From: Coniochaeta sp. PMI_546
Lineage: Eukaryota; Ascomycota; Sordariomycetes; Coniochaetales; Coniochaetaceae
DNA length: 64,000 nucleotides
Assembly (NCBI GenBank): GCA_021432605.1
Contig: MU271148.1
Coordinates: 2,177,362 to 2,241,361, forward strand
Direction: 5' to 3'
Under the pieces are notes generated by a model. It was not told the origin of the DNA and did not search any database. It was given only the letters and a program-made list of their open reading frames with translations. Below, one piece after another: positions 12,893 to 25,107 of the stretch. Made by a program: the position numbers and the translations under genes. How positions within the stretch are numbered: position 1 is the first letter of the stretch; the number at the start of each line of letters is the position of its first letter.

Positions 12893-15800
12893 GATGGCGG
12901 AATGGGTAAGGCAGACTCCAGGTTGGAAGATGGATATCTTCAACGGGAAGGAGGGAATCGCCGCAATTGATTGAGGCACTCTCCGACCGCGGCACGCATA
13001 GATTAATGCAGAGCAGCTCTCAGGGATGCAATGACGCTTCCGGTCTGGATAATGAGCCTTCCGGCTGAATCGAATTTAAGAGGAAAGCAAAGCTAGAATT
13101 TTTGAGGAAGAGAGAGATAGGAAGGTAGTAAATAGAGTTAAAGGTTCATTTATGCTACTGCGGCATAGGTCGAGGTCAGGTAAGCTGACGGATGCGTCGC
13201 AGATCGCCAGTGGCTGGAGCTTGTGGAGGTACAGGCACTAAGCGCTAAGGTAGTTCCCGATGCGGGGTAGCTCCAGCTCCAACCTACCTCCAGGCACCTC
13301 CCTCTACGTTGTAGACCTACTCACAGTAAGGTGCCCTGCTTAACCGTGGAAGGTACTTGCGAACTTCCCCTCTCGAGTCCTTGCTGATGGAGCCAGCTCC
13401 TCGAGACTCCAATGCTTCTGAGGTCAACTTTAGAGCATCTCTGGTTTCAGCAACTTAAGTTTTTAGATCTTCGTGTGAATCCATTCTCTGACATCCCACA
13501 GGATTCCCGCTTCATCGCCCCACCCCTTATAGCTACACGTAGAGTGGCTGCCTGGACGACATGCCAGGTACCTGGCTTAAAGAAGGCAGTTGTGCATACT
13601 CCGATTTCGATATCTTGTTCTTCTAACATGCGGTCCATTTCCGTCAAGCTGCTTTCACCCGCAGCGCGTTCTGTACCAGATGAAGAGGGCACCTGCTCAC
13701 AATGTGCCCACGACTGGTCTGTCTCCTAGACACTAGAGGCGCGAAGGTTAGTGCGTGCTCACAGGTGATCAGGCCCTGATGATCCGAAGCTGAAGACAAC
13801 CACCGACTGGTAGTAGAGGAACGATGCTGAGGAGAACTTCCGTGACAAGGAGCGGCATAGCCGGCATCGTCATGAATGAAGTTGTGGTAGACCGTATATC
13901 CGTCTTGTTGAGTGTCCACGAGCGTACCAGGAGTATTACGAGAATTAGGTGTGCCGCCAATGTACTCCTAACGAGAAGCTTGGAACAGGGGCTTGCCAAG
14001 TAATCGGACACCTGTTGTCTATTCTTCGCTATGTATCTTAGAGCGACATATCAAAGTGGTCTACTGTTGACAGTCGCACACAACTTGGGGAAGAGATGGA
14101 TCGGCTTGGTTACGCACGACCACGTCACGGGGCCCAATGGGGCCGTACTTCCTTGCGGACCGCAAGAGACCTATCTTGACGGCGTCCCGGTTATGCTCAT
14201 CAAGTTATGGAGCGCATCGTCCTGTGAGCTAATCAGAAAGTAAGGAACCTAGAATGGTCAGGAGAGTGACTCCTAACAAAGTAGTGGAACGAGGGGAGAT
14301 GCGGCGTAGAAAAGATGAGGTATACCGCATGCACGTACGTGTGCACGACGTGTCGGCGTAACACGACGATCACGTGGAGATGTGGAATGACGCACGTGGC
14401 ACTGCGGACCTCCGGTCATGGTGAATACAACCTCAGTTTGCCTTGACTGACAGCAACGAGCCGTACATTGCTGTACGCAAAGAGGCAGAAGAGTGTAAAG
14501 AAACACAGCGAAGCTATCCATAATGTTAGGGGCTCTCCCTCAAGCACATTATAGCGGCGTTATACAGTTATACAATACACGTAGAAGGCTCAGAGCGACA
14601 ACTTCTGCTACGGAGCTTTGCCTCCCTTGGTTAGAATGATCCAAGACATCCGACGGGGAGCATCCGAAAATGTCAGCTGCAAGGGCTTGTTTTTTGGGGC
14701 AGCACTCTGATTGGCTGTTGTTTCGCAACAGGTACGTCATACTGCAGGACGACGTCAGTTTCCAAGCAACTGCTAAAGTCCTCAGGGTCCCGCACTTTGG
14801 GCAACTTCCATCCGGGCACTTGCGCTTCTTTGCTTTCATCGGATGTTGGGTTCAGAGAGCTTCTATTGCGCAAACAACCTAGAGTACCTACACACTACAC
14901 TAAATCACTTGGATTGACACATCAGCTATTGTACACGTATACTTGGACGCACTGCAGTTCCTTCTGGACAGTGTCCGTACCTACCTAGGCCCCAGGTCAC
15001 GTCACCCGCGAGGCACAAACCCGTTGTGACTCGTGAGTCGTTGTATGCACGAATGGATGCGCGAAGAGTCCAAAGGTCTGCATTGGGTGCTGACTCGTCA
15101 AGCCCCGCTCCACAATTCCCGACTGCAGTTACTGTGATACAATATCTCAGAGTGGTCGGTCCACTATAGTATGGGCGAAATGACATCAATGCTCCATATG
15201 AAGCGTTGTGTGCAAAGTGCGATCGATCGAGCCAGAAAAAGGCCTCGCAATTACATACGCGTAAAGCATAGCTTTACTGTACAGCAGTACGCCGTCGTAA
15301 ATTTGTGAAATCCCGAGCTTGAAACTGTGAACATACACAGTACTGTGGTGCCTGAACACAAATTGTGTCTCATCGGCCAGACTGGGAATTGGTGGGCTTT
15401 GGGATTTGCAAAGCGACGAAGCTGCTTCATTGGATTCATGGCCCAAGGCACACTAAACCAGTTAGCGTCTTGGTACCGCCGCAGTAGCAGGTTGCACCCG
15501 TAGTGTAGACAGGTGTACTTCAACCACAAAACTTGGAAATGCCAATCAAGAAAGCCGAAAGTGATAGCCTCAATCTGTGGACACAGCCCTGCCATTCCAT
15601 GGTTTTCATGGTTTTCATGGTTTTCTTGTTCATGTCACGGAGTCATGATCAACAACCGCGACCAAGTAGAGGAATATCAACACAAGTTGGGTGTTTTGAA
15701 AGCTCTGATTGTGCATGTATGATCTTGGCCAATGTACCGGTATGCTTTTTGGAAGGTTTTTGTTCTGCCTGTCTTACTATGTAATACGTGTACGGTAGGT

Positions 15801-16607
15801 ACAGTGCCCTGCCAATCAAACACGTTCCTTGGACCGCGATGGGGAAAGCCCCCTTTTAAGCTCTCACTCGGATCCCAAAGATTGGCGGTCATAACGTCAT
15901 AGGCAGATGACCCCTACTTTTGCGTGCCAAATTCCAAAAGTGGCCTGGCAGAGACTGCGTGGGATCGCGCGGGAAGTCGGCGGCCTACCAACAGTGCTAG
16001 TACGTGTACACTACTATGCTAGGGAAGGCAGAGACTACACTAGTAATTCCACATCACTCCATTCTGTCTCTCGACACAACCTCGCTGCCTCCGCATCCAA
16101 GGACTCATCCTCTACCTACAGTCGAAGTACCTACTGTGGTACCCAAGTCCGGTGGTTATTCCACCAAAATCGCGATCCTCGTGGAGTGCCCCTACACCTC
16201 CCAGGCCTGTTTCTTCCATTGTCCTTGTCTTTTTGGGCGGGCCGGAGGACTTCAACCTCGAGCCACGATCGATAGTCGTATGACGACTTGCCGCCGCATC
16301 GAACTCCCTGTTCTCGTACTCTCAAGGCCTGCATTGATTTCGACAATCCTCAATTTCCATCCGCACGGAGTGAAAACCCCTACCGACCTGCCGATAATCC
16401 AGCTGGGTTAATGAGGAATGCGAACCTCTGGATCGTTGAATTAGACGGCAACACCAGCAACCGGACCCAACCAAACAACTTCAACCTCCTTGGCGCCTCA
16501 AATCCATAACCACGAAAGACGCGCGCCTACAAAGAGCAACGACTCTGGGGGAAACATCGAGAAACAGAGGTGGTGGTGATGCTAGGACTCAAGTTTCAAG
16601 CTCGCCA
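12893..16607. other. 3.7-kb intergenic region with no recognised gene
   Basis: Nothing on either strand resembles a known protein; frames are short and mutually overlapping. From about 13180 to 13330 the sequence is rich in GGTAGGT and CTACCT words that are common in Sordariomycete intergenic DNA. A 9-bp tandem repeat lies at 15599-15625. The region separates two divergent genes, so it must contain both promoters; the last 600 bases are probably the 5' leader of the kinase. Confidence 0.5.
15599..15625. repeat. Short tandem repeat, three copies of ATGGTTTTC
   Basis: Three perfect head-to-tail 9-base copies, then a fourth that diverges. No gene is attached to it. It is likely a simple minisatellite. 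Confidence 0.7.
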
Positions 16608-19600
16608 ATGACGCAAAGGCCACCAACCGACACAATCTCACCTACGTCGACCGGACTAGCACGAGGACAGCAAAGCTTGCCAAAACAGTCTGTTGCCGTC
16701 AAAGAGGCTGGGGAGTACAGTCAATCCGAATCCTCCGTCGCCTCGACTGAGGAATCGCCCGTGGCCGAGGAGGATATCCGCCCTGAAAGTTCGGTTTCAG
16801 TTCGAGGCAACCCCAACCCAGATGATGGACACGGTGATACAGGACGCAGATCGTCTGTGGAAATGGATAAATTGGATGCAGAACGGCAGCTGATACAGTA
16901 TCGAGAGCGCCTTGCACGGGATATCGCTCGCAGAGAGATGTCGCCCAAATCCAACCCACCCACCGTGTCGGGCAGATCGCGTGTCTCACCAATTCAGGAG
17001 GAGACAACGTTGACATCTCCGCCGGACACAACGTCATCTGAACCAACCACAGCCTCGACCGAGTCGGCACACACTGTTCGGGGCGGCACAACTCCTGGAC
17101 TTGTCGCAGGGACACCGTCTTATCCCTTTCCCCGGATGGTCACTCCGTCATACGCCGCCCACCGGGGTCTACACTATCCTTTTACGGCACTATCGCCAAC
17201 CATACTGCCTGGCGGTGCTCAGCCAGCTCAGCCGACAAGTTGGGAAGGCCTTCGTCTCCATGACAAGGTCCTGTCAAACCCATCAACGCCTGCCTCTAAC
17301 ATGACCTTCTTGCCGCCGGGATTTGTTCACCCTGATGATGGACCGCACGACTTTCCTAGCCCTAACCTATATGACCTCAGTCTAATGCTGTCTGCGGAGC
17401 CTGGTCTAGATGCATGGTGGAACGCTGTTGTCCAGATCATGACGGAGGCTTACAAGGCCGAAAGGGTGACGTTGGCGGTCCCAGCTGACTCGACAGACCT
17501 CGAGAATGTGCCGTGGGGCCAAAAAGCTACCTACAACATGCATTCGGAGGATGAATTGAGCATGGGTTATATGGCAAGAGGCTCAAGTGTCGTTCCGAGC
17601 AGTACTGCCACAGACGATCTTGCCGAGACTCCATTGCCAGCTGAGGACTTGCTCAGACCAGCAAGGCCTGGAATTCAGAGCAGACACTCGTTCACTGCTT
17701 ACGAAGATAAAAAGGAGCGGAATATAGTCGCTGACAGGGCCTCGACCAGCAGGCGGCCGAACCAGTTGTCCCGGAGCCAAACGTCGCATCCCGTATCATC
17801 GTTGCTTAGAGAAGACGGATCCGACGTCGCACTCCAGTCGCATCTCAACAAACAAGCCTTGGAGGAGCACGATGCTATCGAGGGGCAACAGAAACTCCCA
17901 AGCTGGGAGACACCGTTTGGTGGGCAGAAGCAAGGTCGGGGGAAGATGTTGAATGTTCTCCAGGCTCTGGATTATGAGGCTGATCCTCTCATCGACCACA
18001 ACGGTGTCATGCGCGTGCTTGAGAGGGGGAAAGTCATCGCGCTTACGCGTACCTACCCATATCTCGACCAGATCGGCATAGAGAACTTGAAGTCTTCGGA
18101 ATCGAAGACTCCAGGCACCAGCCATCCTCCCGAAGGGTTGAAAAGGAAGGTTCGAAGAACGAGGACGGACTCAGTATCCAAGATGTCTTCTGCTACCGGA
18201 GTCACACATTCAACATCGTCGGCCACTCGGCCTAGTAGGAACCCTGGACTGGAGAGAAGGAAAACGACTGGCTTGTCAGCAAAAATAGATGATGACACCC
18301 CTCTTCCGACAACGCCAAAATATGACGAATATGAACAAGCCCCACCGTCTCCTTGGTCCCAGTCGCCAGCGCCGTCACCAGCAGTACGACATGACACGAA
18401 CGACAATCCATTTTTCACGGACGCGATGGTGGACGAGGAGACGTTCAACCCGTCGACGGCCCCTCCCGACTATACCTCTATAAGACCTCCAGAAGCCATC
18501 GGCATCGATAACTCCTGGACCGTCTTGCATATTCCACTTACACACCCTCTGCTCTCGAAACCGAACCCTGTATTCAAGCTGGATACTACGCTTATGGATC
18601 AGAAATCTTCGACTCGAACCAGAACAGGACGCGTCGATGCTCCCCCAGCAGCATCACCACTCTCCCCCGAAGTACCTCCCAGGCAGAAGCATGCTCCTAT
18701 AGCAATCCTGTCGATTCTCAGTCCGATAATACCTTATCCGTCCAACCTTCGCTATTCTCTGGAGCATCTAGCACCGCATTTGGCGACATCGTTCTCTATG
18801 TGCCGCCATTACACGAATCTCGAAATCGAAGTCAATGGACTCCAGAAGCGAAGGCCTCAGAATGCCGGTTTCGGTGCCATTGGCCATGATGGCCGCCCAT
18901 TGGTTGATCCGACAGCATTCGCGAACATGGATTATCTACCCTCCGAAGATATTCCCAGGGGTTCAATAGCGGGCAGTATAACCAGCCCGAGTGATTATTC
19001 CGGTGTTTCTCGTAGTGGCGGTGCTTCTGTTGGTGGCACCCCTCTGTGGGACCCGTCTGCAGTAGGTCTAAACATCGATCCGCGACCATCAGCGTCTGGT
19101 GCTGCGCCCACCGGAGATAGCTACTTCAACACGAAGGCGAAGGTTGGCGTCGCTGGGACGGTTGGCCAACGAAGCCGGAGAAACTCCAAGGACAGCAGCC
19201 CGGTAGATAAACGATCCTCTTTACGCCTTTCTGGTGGCAAATCTCAGCGTACGGAGCCTGGCGCACTCAGTCCTGGTCAATTGGACACGGCGACTGCGAG
19301 TGAAGTGGCTGGGAGAAGCTCTGATGAGATGTCTACCAGTAGTGTCATGTCCACCAAGTTCCCTCTACGGCAGGGCCCGGCTCAAGAGGCGAGGGAGCAA
19401 CAAGCCTCAAGTGGGCAAACACTGGTAACCGGTACTGGTAAGCAGTCCGGTCCAACGACGCCAGGAACTCAACGTCACACCCAACTTCATTCTTACGGTG
19501 CCGACTTTGCGTCAACTTTCCAGTCGCTACCTCCGAGTTCCATCATCGGAGGGAAAGGGACCCATCAACCGCAACCTCCTACCCGTACTGGTTCGATTTC

Positions 19601-22600
19601 CACTGTGCAGACAGAGATGACACCTCCTTCGGACAGGCTCAAGGGTCTCATTCTCGACTCGCTCCCGGCCCATGTCTTTGTGGCTCTCCCGCATACCGGA
19701 GAGATTGTGTGGGTCAATAGCAGGTTTCTGACGTACAGGGGGAAAACATCCGCAGATTTAGCTACAGATCCTTGGGGAAGCATCCATCCAGATGATCGAG
19801 ACGACTATCTGCGTGCTTGGGCTCACTCTGTCCGGACCGGTGAGCAATTCTCTCGGACCGTGCGAATTAGGCGGTTTGATGGGCAATATCGGTGGTTTTA
19901 CGCTCGAGCCGTTGCATCCAAAGACAAGAGAGGTGTCATCCTACAGTTCCTCGGGTCCTACATGGACATTCATGATCAGCACATTGCGGAACTTAGAGCT
20001 GCACGGCAGGAGGAAATCGAAGCATCCGAGGCCAAACACCGTCTTCTTGCCAACCTCATCCCGCAGATTATTTTTACTGCTACGGAAGACGAAGGCATAA
20101 CGTTTGCAAACGAGCAATGGCTTTCGTATACTGGACAGAGCTTCGAAGACTCGTTGGGCTTGGGGTTCATGGATTATGTGCACCCGGAGGATCTTGCCAA
20201 ATGCCGCGTTCCACTGGAGAAACCGCCAACACCGCGTCCTCGAGAGGAGTCGAAAGCACACAAACACAAGACGTCAATGGGCAAGGTCAGCGCGTCTTCT
20301 TCCAATCAAGCACCGCCCAGCCCGGATACAAACCTCAGGGGGGTCCACGTCGCTCTGTCTCGGAACAACAGCTCCAGCAGCGATTCCGTATACGAGCTCC
20401 CGACGGCGAACTTGACGGAATTGGCGAAGCAGGGGGTCATTAAGGTGGCAATCGACAGTAATGGAAGGCTGTCCTACACGACTGAGATCAGGCTGCGATC
20501 CAAATTTGGAGATTACCGCTGGCATTTGATTCGGTGCGTCGAGATAGACAACATTGACTTCGGCAACGGAGCGAGTTCTTACTTTGGTTCCGCCACGGAC
20601 ATCAACGACCACAAGCTCCTGGAGGCAAAGCTAAAGGAGGCCATGGACTCAAAAGGCAGATTCCTCAGCAACATGTCTCACGAGATTCGAACGCCCCTTA
20701 TCGGCATATCCGGCATGGTTAGCTTCCTGCAAGATACAACCCTGAACGAGGAACAGAGAGACTACACCAACACAATTCAAACAAGCGCCAACAGTCTCCT
20801 AATGATCATCAACGATATACTCGACTTGTCAAAGGTTGATGCAGGCATGATGAAGCTCAATCACGAGTGGTTCCACACCAGGTCGCTAATCGAGGATGTG
20901 AACGAGCTCGTATCTACGATGGCGATTGCGAAGCGACTGGAGCTGAACTATGTTGTGGAGGAGGACGTACCGGCCTGGGTCAAGGGCGACAAGGTGAGGA
21001 TTCGACAGGTCCTGCTGAACGTCATTGGCAATGCTATCAAGTTCACGAGTCAAGGCGAAGTCTTCAGCAGGTGTAAGGTTGTCCCGCGCGAAGGCCTTGA
21101 GTTGCACGACGATGAGATCATGCTCGAGTTCTCTATAATCGACACGGGCAGAGGCTTTACCAAGGAGGAGGCAGAACTAATATTCAAGCCCTTTAGCCAG
21201 ATCGATGGCAGCAGTACGCGGCAACACGGGGGCAGTGGTCTGGGTTTAGTCATCTCAAGGCAACTGGTAGAGCTTCATGGTGGCAAGATGGAAGGAACTG
21301 CCATTCCAGGGAAAGGATCGACTTTCACTTTCACCGCGAAGTTTGGTTTGCCGACGGATGCCGACCGTCCGGAAGCTCATCTGAGTCCACGCCTAGCGGG
21401 AGCTCCGAAGTTTACGACACTAGACGAACATCTGTCGCACACTTCGAATCAACAGGTCATGGCAAACAAGATCTTGCAGCGCACACCGACAGAGAGCCCA
21501 CAGACAGACACGTCGGTCATATCTCCCCCACTGGGCTCTAGTGGCAGCTCGCAGCCGTCGATAGGCTCGACTCGGACATACCTGAGCGACCGATCGTCCA
21601 TGTCTTCGGTTAACGCTGGACTCGTGCGCTTCAGCGAAGCAGCCAGGGCTAGCGGGCAGGACCTTTCTCAGATGAAGCTAGACATCTCTATGGGCAAGAC
21701 TACTCCGGGCTTAACGCCGACACCGAACAACGAACCTGCTTCGGCTGCGTACACCGAATATCGGCCGCCCATGTATTCCATCCTTGTCATCTCCCCGCAG
21801 ACACACAGCAGAGAAGCAACGACGAGGCACATCGAGATGACACTGCCGAAGGATGTCGCCCATCAGATCACGGCCTTGGCGACCGTCGAGGAGGCGCAGA
21901 GACTGATCGGAGGCGACGATCCTGTCATATTTACGCACATCGTGGTGAACCTGCCATCGCCCGAGGAGATCATCAGCTTGATGGATCTGATAAGGAAGTC
22001 GAGTATGGTCGGCAAAACCACGATCTTGATCCTCTCGGATTCCGTGCAGCGCCAAGCAGTCCTGAAGCAGGTGGCCGGGACCCAGTACGAAGACCTCCTG
22101 TCCGAAAAGGCCGTGACATACATCTACAAGCCAGTCAAACCATCCCGGCTCGCGGTCATCTTCGACCCGGCCAAGGAACGCGATCTTAGCATCGACAGAA
22201 ACCGGTCCACAGCACAAAAGATTGTCGAAAATCAGAAACAGAGTTATTTAGAGGCGGAGAAGCGCATGGGCAACAGAGGCTACAAGGTCCTCCTTGTGGA
22301 AGACAATCCGGTGAACCAGAAGGTCCTGCAAAAATACCTCAAGAAAGTCGGCGTCGAGGTGGAGGTCGCTATGGACGGTGTCGAATGCACCGAGAAGGTC
22401 TTCTCCCAGCCCCACGAGTACTACTCTCTGATCTTGGTAAGTACAAGTCCCAGAAACCATCGGACCGTCGATAGAGAGACAAAAAGCTGACTCAAGTCTG
22501 TTAGTGCGATCTTCACATGCCGCGCAAGGATGGTTATCAAGCATGCCGAGAGGTCCGAGCGTGGGAGAAGTCGAAGCACTTCGATCCGATGCCCATCATC

Positions 22601-22723
22601 GCGCTCTCTGCCAATGTCATGTCGGATGTGCAGGAGAAGTGCGCCGCCGCCGGATTCAACGACTACGTCACCAAGCCGGTCGACTTTATCGAACTAAGTA
22701 CCGCCTTGTCAAAGTTCTTCTAA
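16608..22723 (+). CDS. Hybrid histidine kinase (GAF-like, two PAS, HisKA, HATPase, receiver)
   Basis: Exons 16608-22436 and 22505-22723 encode 2015 residues. This is a soluble fungal sensor kinase that autophosphorylates on His and passes phosphate to its own receiver, then probably via the phosphotransfer protein to stress regulators. Order: disordered Ser/Pro-rich N-terminus; a GAF-like region that appears split (about 248-310 and 632-745) by a long low-complexity insert; PAS 1 (about 1010-1110); PAS 2 (about 1140-1335) with a ~70-residue insert; HisKA with MSHEIRTPL, phospho-acceptor His1358; HATPase with N box NVIGNAIKF, G1 DTGRGF and G2 GGSGLGL; a degenerate receiver-like stretch (about 1722-1850); and a true receiver (about 1890-2013) with Asp1945 in CDLHMP and Lys2000 in VTKPVD. 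No transmembrane segment is seen. The 68-bp intron falls one codon before the Asp1945 codon. I did not assign the fungal HK group. Confidence 0.94.
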
Positions 22724-23547
22724 GTGAAGATGGGGACGGGTGCCGGTGGCGAATAAATATTCAGAAATTCTGCATACATAGGGGGAGGGCGGTTGTTAAT
22801 TCGTTCTCCGACACGCGGAGGCGTTCAGTCACGCTATCATTCACTAAACCAATCGAGCAGAACGCGTTTGAGATCCCTGGATCATCGTTGAAGGAAAGGA
22901 ATGGTCTTGGGAGATGTCGTGAGTTGGGTTGCGCGTGTTGGGATGCCCAGGACGACGGATAGGAGAAGCGGAAGCTCGAACCTGATCAAACTGCAAGGTC
23001 ACCTGTGCACCAATACCTACAGAAACAAGCAGACTTGATAGAGGGCTAGAACGGTGCGGGATGATTGCTTGGGTCGTCATGATACGGAGGTTATTTTCCA
23101 ACCGGCCATCGCAACAGCATGTGTTTCGTCGTGCGTCATGACATGCATTATGGATTAATCGGAGGAGTAGTGTGGCCACAAGGTTGGAGCGGGCGGCATT
23201 GCATTGGCAGGGAATAGGGGTGAATGGAGTTATTGGATGGGCATCTCAACATTGTTTTTCAGTTCGGCCCTCTCACATGAGGTGCCATATAGCCTTCAGT
23301 CGGGTCCTCTGAATGCACCAAGTTATTAACGAGCCAATATGACTATTCTAGTGTCTGACTCGAGTGCCTACACGCAGCTCAGGGCCTCTGCTGACTTTGA
23401 TGTTCGCCCATTATTCCACCATAGCTAAGCCAACGCCGCGCCAACGCCTGCTTTATAGCAAGAGCACGACAGAGCAAACCCATTTCGCACGACAGTATAT
23501 ACGCACTCAACGGAGATAGCACCACATCCCCACCTTCAACCCGCCTT
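22724..23547. other. Intergenic between convergent genes
   Basis: Probably the 3' UTRs of the histidine kinase and the cytochrome b561-like gene. No further gene is seen. Confidence 0.5.
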
Positions 23548-24291
23548 TCAACCCGAGGCAGGTCTCCTCACACCCAGGTTGGTGAGCGAGATCCGAGGAT
23601 AGATCCCCACAACCAGCAACAGGCCCGCGACCACAACGCTCCACGTCTTGATATCCAGCACAGTGACGTTGTACGGCGTAAAGGTGGCAGCAACCACCGT
23701 GCCCAGCAGCAGCAGATAGATGACATAGCCGCTCCACCTGTGGTACTTCCACACGCTCCTGGCCCTCTCCTCGCCGCCGAAGACGGCAGGGACGGCCCAC
23801 ATGGCGAAGCCGACGGCGTACTGGCCCAGCAGCGCCGCGGCGGAGATGACGCCCAGGTAGCCGTGGACGGAGTGGAAGTGCGGGTGGGGGTCCGAGCTCC
23901 TGTGCTTGTTGACCAGTATGACGGAGATGCCGGAGGCGTAGATGAGGAAGGCCAGCAGGTTCAGTGCGGCGTGGGCGTACTGGCCCGCGCGCTTGGTTTC
24001 GGGGGACCAGGTTGGCTGCAGGACGAGGATGGCCAGGGTCGAGGTGAGCAGGCCGGCGGACTGGAGGAGGGGGTGGGGGGAGACGAGGGGGAGCAGGGGG
24101 TGCAGGAAGACGCCGGCCCAGACGAGGGCGACGAGTAGGGCGCCGCCGGCGAGGGCTATCCAGCCCGTGCCCAGCCAGAGGTTGGTGATTATGGGCGCGT
24201 CGGGGGGTTGGGTTGCGTCGCCGGGCCGGCCGAGGAGGGGTTCGGTCTCGGCGGAGGGGCCGGTTTGGGGGATGCCGTTTTCTGAGGACAT
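23548..24291 (-). CDS. Cytochrome b561-domain transmembrane protein
   Basis: A single exon on the minus strand encodes 247 residues. A short cytosolic N-terminus with ETEPLLGRPG precedes about six hydrophobic helices: TGWIALAGGALLVALVWAG, LLQSAGLLTSTLAILVL, ALNLLAFLIYASGISVILV, YLGVISAAALLGQYAVGF, WSGYVIYLLLLGTVVAATF and WSVVVAGLLLVVGIY. Histidines lie where b561 proteins bind two b hemes: HAALN in helix 3, HSVHGYLG before helix 4 and KYHRWSG before helix 5. The family moves electrons across membranes from ascorbate or another donor, or reduces ferric iron. The start at 24291 gives MSSENGIPQ; the frame continues upstream without a better ATG context, so the start is likely but unproven. The substrate is not known. 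Confidence 0.85.
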   Translation of the reverse strand: MSSENGIPQTGPSAETEPLLGRPGDATQPPDAPIITNLWLGTGWIALAGGALLVALVWAGVFLHPLLPLVSPHPLLQSAGLLTSTLAILVLQPTWSPETKRAGQYAHAALNLLAFLIYASGISVILVNKHRSSDPHPHFHSVHGYLGVISAAALLGQYAVGFAMWAVPAVFGGEERARSVWKYHRWSGYVIYLLLLGTVVAATFTPYNVTVLDIKTWSVVVAGLLLVVGIYPRISLTNLGVRRPASG

Positions 24292-24703
24292 GATGACTGT
24301 TTCGATGGGAGGATTATAGGTTGATGGGGCTCGAGAGGTATGACGGTGTTGGCCGGGCAAAGATGAGGGAGTATGAAGTGGTTCGGAGATGGACGGCGTG
24401 GTGAGGATGAGGGGTTAGTGAAAGTATGCTGGAGCTTGAAGCTTTCCAACCGGATGAGAGTGAGCTCGGATGGAGTTTAGCTGATCTCCTGTTCAGCAAT
24501 TGAAACAGGAACGAGGTGAACTCGAGAACGATATGAATCCGTACGTTCTCCAGATTCCACTCGAAGTTTCCTCGCCTCTTAAAGGATCAAGGGAAAGCCG
24601 ATGGCGTAGAAGCTATTGTCGATGACGGCAGGAGCTCCATGTAGAAATCTGGCGAATGAGGACTTCGCCATTTCATTTCCATGCGGGGTCAGCCAAATGC
24701 TGT
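24292..24703. other. Intergenic, gene promoter to the edge of the transposon island
   Basis: The b561-like gene's promoter and normal-composition DNA that ends abruptly at the target duplication of the hAT-like element (24704). Confidence 0.5.
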
Positions 24704-24711
24704 GTACTGCT
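24704..24711. repeat. Left 8-bp target-site duplication of the hAT-like element
   Basis: GTACTGCT directly precedes CAGG, the first four bases of the element's terminal repeat. The matching copy GCACTGCT lies at 32253-32260; the two differ by one transition. An 8-bp duplication is characteristic of hAT transposition. Confidence 0.75.
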
Positions 24712-24715
24712 CAGG

Positions 24716-25107
24716 TATAACGATCCCAAGACGGGCTAAGGATCAGAAGGTGAGTTCTGTTACTTAGGGTAAGTAAGTTAAGGTATAACAAGCAATCTTC
24801 ATTCTGGTATCGTTAAGACAAGTATCTTACTCAATGATAACCTCGATTGAATACTTAGATTGATTACTAGGTAATCAAGAACTATCTGTAACGGAATCTA
24901 GAGAGACTCCTTCCTATATACTTATAGAGACTATAGTGATAGCTATAATAGATAGCTATTCGAAATATCAATAATAACTATGATAGACAACTATCGTATT
25001 TATCAATCACGTAACCGAGGTCCCTTATCCATACCATACGATAAGCCTCGTATAAATGTTCCTTATCTATTGGCGGGGTATCCTCTATTACCTATAGGTT
25101 TGTAACA
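24716..25107 (-). repeat. LTR (3' LTR of the gypsy element)
   Basis: 392 bp, beginning TATAACGATCCC and ending GGTTTGTAACA. It matches the copy at 31081-31472 along its full length without length change. I counted roughly 30 differences, all of them transitions. The ends are consistent with an original TG...CA pair. Confidence 0.92.

Noticed and set aside
14549-14882. Cys-containing frame (CPDGSCPKCG) as a small zinc-binding gene
   Set aside because: Only one short motif with no supporting domain, equal-length frames on the other strand, and no clear start context.
15599-15625. Tandem repeat as a coding or CRISPR-like array
   Set aside because: Three 9-bp direct copies without spacers; a simple minisatellite.
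23740-24319. Long plus-strand open frames over the cytochrome b561-like gene
   Set aside because: They are GC-rich shadow frames of the minus-strand gene, which has proper membrane helices and heme histidines.
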